In this document: positions 58,974 through 64,000 of the stretch, piece by piece
Numbering within the stretch: the stretch's first letter is position 1
Layout of the letters: each line of letters opens with the position of its first letter
Origin: Chionoecetes opilio
Lineage: Eukaryota; Arthropoda; Malacostraca; Decapoda; Majidae
Assembly: GCA_016584305.1 (NCBI GenBank)
Contig: JACEEZ010001728.1
Location: 1-64,000, forward strand
Length of the DNA stretch: 64,000 nucleotides
Direction of reading: 5' to 3'
Position numbers and translations under genes: made by a program
Notes under the pieces: model-generated
The model's database searches: none
The model's input: only the letters and a program-made list of their open reading frames with translations
What the model was told of the DNA's origin: nothing

Positions 58974-60154
58974 GTAAGTAGGAAAGCATGGGTGGTGTTG
59001 GGGGAGAAATGGAAGGAGGAGGAGAAGGAGGACGAGGAGGAGGAGGAGGAGGAATACATAGGATTACATAGGAATAACAGACATCAGGAGACCTATTGGT
59101 CCATAACTAGGGTATCTGTTGTACTACATACTACTAACTATCAACTACATTTAGGAGGAACAGTTGGAAAATAGTACCATGTCCCTAAAGAAGATAGGAA
59201 CATGGAAGTTTCATAGTGAAGAATGATAGGATATGAAGTATACTAACTACAACTACCACTAACACTAATCGATCCGGGGGACTATAATATGAATTCGCAG
59301 GGCAATATCAAAACCCATTTACTTTACGGTACGCGTCAAGTCTGTTTTTAAATGAAGTTATTATGGTAGCATCGACAACATTTGCTGGTAATTTGTTCCA
59401 ACGTTTAACAACTCTAACATTGAAATAATTTTTACGGAGATCTGTGCTGCAACGTTGACCATTCAGTTTTAGACCGTTGTTTCTTGTTGTCACGTGAGGA
59501 GAAAGCTCGAATAGGTTCTCTTGATTAATGACATCAAATCCTTTACCGATCTTAAAGGTTTCTATCAAGTCCCCACGGATTCTACGATCCTTTAGGGAAA
59601 CCATATTAAGTTTCCACAGTCTCTCTTCATAAGATGAATTTTGCAAGGATGGAATTAGTTTGGTTGCTCTTCTTTGCACTGATTCCAATTTGGCTTGATC
59701 TTTTACGAAACAAAGCGACCAGAATTGAACGGCATATTCTAAGTGCGGCCTAACCAAAGACGTGTATAATTGTGTCATTACTTTGGGAGTTTTATGTTCA
59801 AAGTTGCGTTTGATGAAGCCCAACATCATATTCGCCTTTTTACTGGCAGCCAGGCAATGCGTACTGGTTTTAAGATCATTACTAATGATGACAACTAAAT
59901 CCTTTTTCTGCTGTACTTCAGTTAACGATTTGTTTTGCATTTGATAGTTATATTTGAGGTTATCGTTGCTACATGTATTACTTTACATCTATCGGAATTT
60001 AATTTTAATAGCCATTTATCACTCTAATCTGATAGTTTATCTAGATCACGTTGTAAGAGTTCGCAGTTTTCTCTAGTATATGCTTTACCACCTAATTTGG
60101 TTTCATCTGCAAATTTCGATATTTTAGATACAAGTCCGCAGTCCAGATCATTGA

Positions 60155-60157
<3 letters not shown>

Positions 60158-60243
<86 letters not shown>

Positions 60244-60300
60244 GTTATATTAAAAATATTATAGTATATATATATATATCTTATATATATATATAATTAA
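60158..60300. repeat. (AT)n expansion inside CR1 reverse transcriptase
   Basis: About 140 bp of AT-rich dinucleotide repeat lies between the coding words LFLIY and NDLD. Copy 1 has no such tract at this place. It probably grew from the short ATATATCAATGAT-like coding stretch. Confidence 0.92.
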
Positions 60301-60646
60301 AATTTTCATATATCAGAAAAAGAGTAGGACCCAAGACCGAGCCCTGAGGCACCCCACTAGTAACACCTAACCAATCAGATGTCTCGCCGTTGATTACTAC
60401 CCGTTGTTTACGATTTGAGAGCCAATCTCCAATCCATGAGCATAACTGCTCTCCTAAACCATGCGCTCTTAGCTTGGTCAAAAGTTGCTTATGGGGAACT
60501 GTATCGAAGGCTTTCTGGAAGTCAAGGTATATTATATTCGAGGGAATTTTAGCGTCCCAGTTTGAATAAATTACATTGAAAAAATCGAGTAGGTTTGTTA
60601 AGCAGGCTCTCTTATTTCGAAATCCATGCTGGGAGTTTAATATTGA

Positions 60647-61468
60647 CAGAGCTGGGCGGAGCGCAAACGAAAGCGCAAATGCGCAGAAGCGCAATTTGCG
60701 CTCCATATAAAATATTTGCGCTCTGCGCTTTGCGCAAAACGCCGAAAATTTGCGCTTTTGGAGTTAGTGCTCTCCATATTTTATAAGTCCGCAAATGCGC
60801 AAACTTAGCAGAAAAACTTTGCCGAGAAACTCAAATGACGTAAAATCAAAAAATTAAAAGATACGTCAAATATAGCCTTTATATTTAAGTGTACTTTTTA
60901 TTTAAAAAAAACCGCTGCAGAAAAGAGCATGGGCTCATGTTCAGCATGGGCTCAGACGTCATGAGGCCGAAGCGATCGAGTCTGACAGCCAAGAACTTGG
61001 AGAAGCTGGCGTTCCTCAAGGGTAACATGAACCTCCTCAAGGGTCGGTGGCAGCTGGAGGACAGTGACGACGAGGACTAATAGCAGTATTGTGTATTTTC
61101 ATTTTTCTACTATTTTGTGTTGTTTTGACAGTATTATCTTATTTTTTATATAAACTTGTGTTCAATAAATGCTTCAAATACTGTAAACATTCAATCTTTT
61201 AATCATTTATACACTTTATAGCAATTTAACATAGAATTTTTCAGTTTGCAGACTAAAAAATGAGGTTTGCGCTTTAACTTTTATGTTTGCGCTTTAATTT
61301 TTTTTATTTGCGGTCTAGTTTTTTTTTTGCGCTAGAAATTTGCGCTTTTGCGCTTGCGCTCCGCCTTTCTTCGAGAATTTTGCGCTTTTGCGCTTTGCGG
61401 ACTCGATCGCGAAAATTTGCGCTTTGCGCTTTGCGGACTAAGGAAAAAAAATTGCGCGCCCAGCTCTG
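60647..61468 (+). mobile_element. hAT element, 822 bp, nested in CR1 LINE
   Basis: The ends CAGAGCTGGGCG and CGCCCAGCTCTG are perfect 12-bp inverted repeats. AATATTGA flanks both sides exactly (60,639-60,646 and 61,469-61,476), the 8-bp duplication of hAT elements. Both subterminal zones are packed with GCGCTTTGCGC/GCGCAAA words, likely transposase-binding repeats. Copy 1 of the LINE keeps the uninterrupted site (near 1,815-1,835). It retains a piece of transposase. Confidence 0.93.
60945..61080 (+). pseudogene. hAT transposase C-terminal remnant
   Basis: The open frame ends at 61,080 with the words PKRSSLTAKNLEKLAFLKGN and then a Lys-Gly stretch and an acidic DSDDED end. In hAT transposases the C-terminal dimerisation region typically reads R-x-x-L-x-x-x-N-x-E-x-L-x-F-L-x-x-N, and this fits well. 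Everything upstream (DNA-binding and catalytic domains) is missing, so the element is non-autonomous. The frame at 60,889-60,944 before it is probably not coding. A poly(A) signal AATAAA lies at 61,165-61,170, about 85 bp after the stop, which supports this being the true 3' end of the transposase gene. Confidence 0.7.
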
Positions 61469-61679
61469 AATATTGAGTTATTTTCATCGAGAAAAGACAC
61501 TATTTTGTCCTGCAATATTTTCTCAAATAATTTAGCAATCACAGACGTTAGACTAATTGGGCGATAATTACTTGCGAGTCTCTTAACCCCTTTCTTGAAT
61601 ATATCGGTGTAACACTAGCTAATTTCCACATACTTGGAACATTTTTGTCTATTAGCGATTTATTGAAAATAATTTTTAA

Positions 61680-62371
61680 CCCTTTCACGCACGGTGACGC
61701 GATCGCGTCAAAACGGGCCCGTCTGCAATCTGTGCTTTTGACGCGAATTGCGTCAAAAAACTGTTTAAATTCGCCATAAATAAAGTATTTATCAGAATTG
61801 CGTCAAACTTTTCTGCGTTAAAGATCCAAGCTAGACCTATAAAATAAACTAATTATCAATTATCTCGTGTGAGTGGATGTGAAATGATAAGGGTTTGTGT
61901 CTCAGTTTCCACTCAGCAGGCAGCCTGTGAGCGCGAATTGTCGTCCCTTAAAACGTGTCCCGAGCTGGCCATACTGGCCATATGAAAATTATAATGGTAG
62001 CGTTGGAATCCTCATAAAAATCCGTTTTTATTGGCATATAAACTATAAAAAGTTGGCTTAGGAAGTTTCGAGCTACGAAGTGGTGAACGTAAGTATTTCT
62101 TATTTCTCTTTACTCAATATTTTTTCGGAGTCGGTAAATTCCGCTATTTATTTGCATTTCTTGTTATTTTTTTCTTTCATAAGGCAGAATAATCTCTTGC
62201 AAAACCAATGATATATAATAATGCCAGGAAAAAAGAATACACGTTGGTGAAATTGATAACATAAAAAAATAATTCGCCGCAGTCAGGCCATTTCGCGGGG
62301 CCCCTTAGGGAGCATAAGACGGATGTTGCAGTGGACGGAGAAACTTATTAAACTTTTCGTGCGTGAAGGGG
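61680..62371. mobile_element. 692-bp TTAA (piggyBac-like) element nested in CR1 LINE
   Basis: TTAA flanks both sides (61,676-61,679 and 62,372-62,375). The ends CCCTTTCACGCACG and, in reverse, CCCCTTCACGCACG are inverted with one mismatch. TTAA duplication with C-run ends is the piggyBac signature. The left subterminal zone has GACGCGATCGCGTC and ACGCGAATTGCGTC palindromic words. No transposase is encoded. Copy 1 of the LINE has the intact site near 1,620-1,635. It belongs to a different family from the TTAA MITEs at 42.6, 46.8 and 54.4 kb: only the flanks and first bases agree. Confidence 0.85.
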
Positions 62372-63829
62372 TTAATGGGAGCGAAAGTTGACTGTGACAT
62401 TCGCGAAAGTAATCTCTACGAGATTTCGTCCACCCCCACGGATTTTGCTGGGTCAAGTTTCTGCAAATACTTTGATATTTCGTCTACTGTTATCTCTCCT
62501 ATTACCAATCTATCACTTTGGAGTCCTGCAAACATGTTTACTGGTTCTGGTAATGGAGCTTCGTCTTCTTTAATAAAAACCGTATTAAAGTAATCATTGA
62601 GTACGGACGCCATACTCCTATTATCATTTACTAAGATGTTATTCCTATTTTTCAGTGGCCCAATACATGTTTTAACGTTTTTCTTACTTCGAACGTATTG
62701 AAAGAACCTTTTCGGGTTTGATTTGGATTCCTTTGCAATTTTATCTTCATACTCGCGCTTTTTAGACTTAATTAATCCCTTACAACGACGCTTTACGTCA
62801 TTCTATTCTCTAGAATCGCAGTCCACATTTGATCGCTTGTAAACTTTATACGTTCGGCGCTTTCTGTTGATGATTTGTTGAATCTCATTAGTCATCCAAC
62901 AGGGTCTGTTTTTGTTATTCAAACGTTTTCTTACCGTGGGAACATATTTGCCAACAACCGATTGGAGTTTATTTGCGAATAAATTACACATGTTTTCGGC
63001 GTTATTACCATTTAGTAGGTTAATCCAATCAACTTCGCTTAGTACCCTGCTGATCTTCGTGAAATCTGCTTTATTAAAATTGGGAAATAATAACTGATTC
63101 TCTGTGATGTCTACGTTGCAATTTATGCCGCATCTGATTAACCTGTGATCACTGTTTGCCAAATGTTCACCTATGTCGCAATAGTCAATCAGATCTATGT
63201 CGGTAGTGAAAACTAAATCTAGGATACTATTATCCCTTGTAGGCTCACGGACCACCTGATTTAAATATAATTCGTTTACCATATCAAGCAATCGCATACC
63301 TTCTCTATCAGCAGAATTATTATTCCAGTTTATACGAGGCAGGTTAAAATCTCCACATACAATTGTATCGTTATTATTGTTGACAACTGACTTTATCTCG
63401 TCATACAGGAGGCAATCTACTTCCGCATTTGATTTGGGAGGACGATATATTGTCCCAATAGTTAGCAGTCTACCGTTAAGCTTAATCTTTGATTAGACTG
63501 AGTCATAATGATCTTTGTTTACTTTATCGATTTCGATTGCTTGTAAATCATCTTTAATATAAAGAATGACACCTCCACCTGCTTTATGTGTACGACAATT
63601 TAGGAATGTCTTGTAGCCTGGAATGGTTATTTCAGATAGTAAATGTTTGTCTTTGGTGTTGATCCAACTCTCAGTGATCCTAACTATATCTGGCGTTCCG
63701 GCAACAACGTATGCTAATAATGAAAATACTTTGATTAGTATTTGCGGAAACAGAAAGTGACCCAGCGTTGCTGTGGGGTAAGAAAGGGGTTAAGGTGATG
63801 TTGCTGTTGCCGTCCGCTCGCTGTTTTTT

Positions 63830-64000
63830 TTATCTGTAAGAGGACACTTTGTCATTAAGCAGTCGTCCTAATCGTGCATGGCCAACGGGGCTGAGGTGGA
63901 GTCCATCATCCCCAAACAGGATGGAATCCTCAACCAGGATGGGGTCCTCGTAGAAATTATCCCAGAAGTTTACGAAGTCTACATTTTCCTGTGAACAAAG
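63830..64000 (-). CDS. CR1-type ORF1, esterase-domain C-terminus, partial
   Basis: The minus-strand frame enters from beyond the window and ends at a TAA at 63,830-63,832. The last 56 residues include NVDFVNFWDNF and DDGLHLSPVGHARLGRLL. The D-G-x-H-L-S-x-x-G block is the catalytic Asp-His block V of SGNH/GDSL hydrolases. Several CR1 families carry such an esterase in ORF1, where it is thought to help RNP or membrane association. No stop interrupts this part. ORF2 begins about 50 bases downstream. This supports placing the LINE in the CR1 group. Confidence 0.75.
   Translation of the reverse strand, partial: LCSQENVDFVNFWDNFYEDPILVEDSILFGDDGLHLSPVGHARLGRLLNDKVSSYR

Larger units (their letters stand above)
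59308..63780 (-). pseudogene. CR1-type ORF2 (endonuclease, RT), interrupted
   Basis: Minus-strand pieces in order: endonuclease words ESWINTKDK and HKAGGGVILYIKDD (63,540-63,690), IYRPPKSNAE and CGDFNLPRINW (63,330-63,450), and SDHRLI (near 63,145); a linker; then RT words NYRPISLT (interrupted zone 61,480-61,610), QHGFRNKRACLTNLLDFF, IYLDFQKAFDTVP (first catalytic Asp, near 60,515) and GVPQGSVLGPTLFLIY (60,310-60,360). The (AT)n tract splits this last block from NDLDCGLVSKISKFADETK (near 60,100-60,155). The usual FADD is FADE here. The C-terminal 210 codons are open (59,940-59,308). Stop codons occur near 63,495 and in the NLSD*SD region (near 60,030), besides two transposon insertions. Confidence 0.88.
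59014..64000 (-). mobile_element. CR1-type LINE, copy 2, with nested insertions, runs off window
   Basis: The 3' tail is a TCC/GGA-type trinucleotide tract (59,015-59,055). The 3' UTR matches copy 1. ORF2 covers about 59,308-63,780, and the end of ORF1 (esterase type) is at 63,830-64,000. The element lies in the intron after exon 4 of the secreted-protein gene, in the opposite orientation. It is interrupted by an expanded (AT)n tract (60,158-60,300), a hAT element (60,647-61,468) and a TTAA element (61,680-62,371). Confidence 0.9.

Overview
This is eukaryotic, intron-bearing, extremely repeat-rich DNA. It is most likely from an arthropod, and a decapod crustacean is my best guess from the dense (CA)n, (GA)n, (AT)n and (TCC)n microsatellites, the tRNA-derived SINEs, the CR1/RTE LINEs and a Maverick/Polinton relic. 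No species can be named from the sequence alone. Nothing prokaryotic is present: no operons, no Shine-Dalgarno-spaced genes, no CRISPR.

Layout. 0.2-3.3 kb: a 5'-truncated CR1-type LINE with (TCC)n at both ends. 3.6-11.5 kb: minisatellites, a 653-bp terminal-inverted-repeat element and a 0.9-kb CA tract. 7.4-8.1 and 15.7-16.5 kb: two inverted copies of one hairpin-bearing repeat. 12.3-13.7, 16.6-18.5 and 31.9-33.05 kb: three copies (the last inverted) of a modular (GA)n repeat with conserved module order. About 20.2-30.3 kb: the most interesting part, a frame-broken Maverick/Polinton-like element. It has a DDE integrase with a chromodomain-like tail, a penton-like minor capsid relic, a protein-primed type DNA polymerase B relic, and a weaker major-capsid candidate. 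33.9-40.4 kb: long microsatellites, a hAT MITE with a perfect 8-bp TSD, a 0.69-kb palindrome, and two tRNA-SINE families. 43.9-46.6 kb: two RTE-type LINE copies meeting tail to tail. 47.2-48.2 kb: a 25-bp minisatellite. 50.5-51.5 kb: a 1.04-kb foldback carrying a Tc1-like transposase N-terminus. 42.6, 46.8 and 54.4 kb: a TTAA-flanked MITE family, one copy split by a PIF/Harbinger-like element.

Host genes. Only one multi-exon host gene can be supported. It has four exons with consistent splice sites and phases (55,575-58,973, + strand), starts with a signal peptide and continues past exon 4. A GC-rich 211-codon ORF with several hydrophobic segments lies inside its first intron. Just after exon 4, a long minus-strand CR1 LINE (59.0 kb to beyond the window end) sits in the following intron. 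It is itself interrupted by a hAT element and a TTAA element.

The first ~33 kb, including the Polinton-like element, shows many one-base homopolymer and neighbour-copying differences that the 33-64 kb half does not. Some broken frames there may be consensus errors rather than decay.
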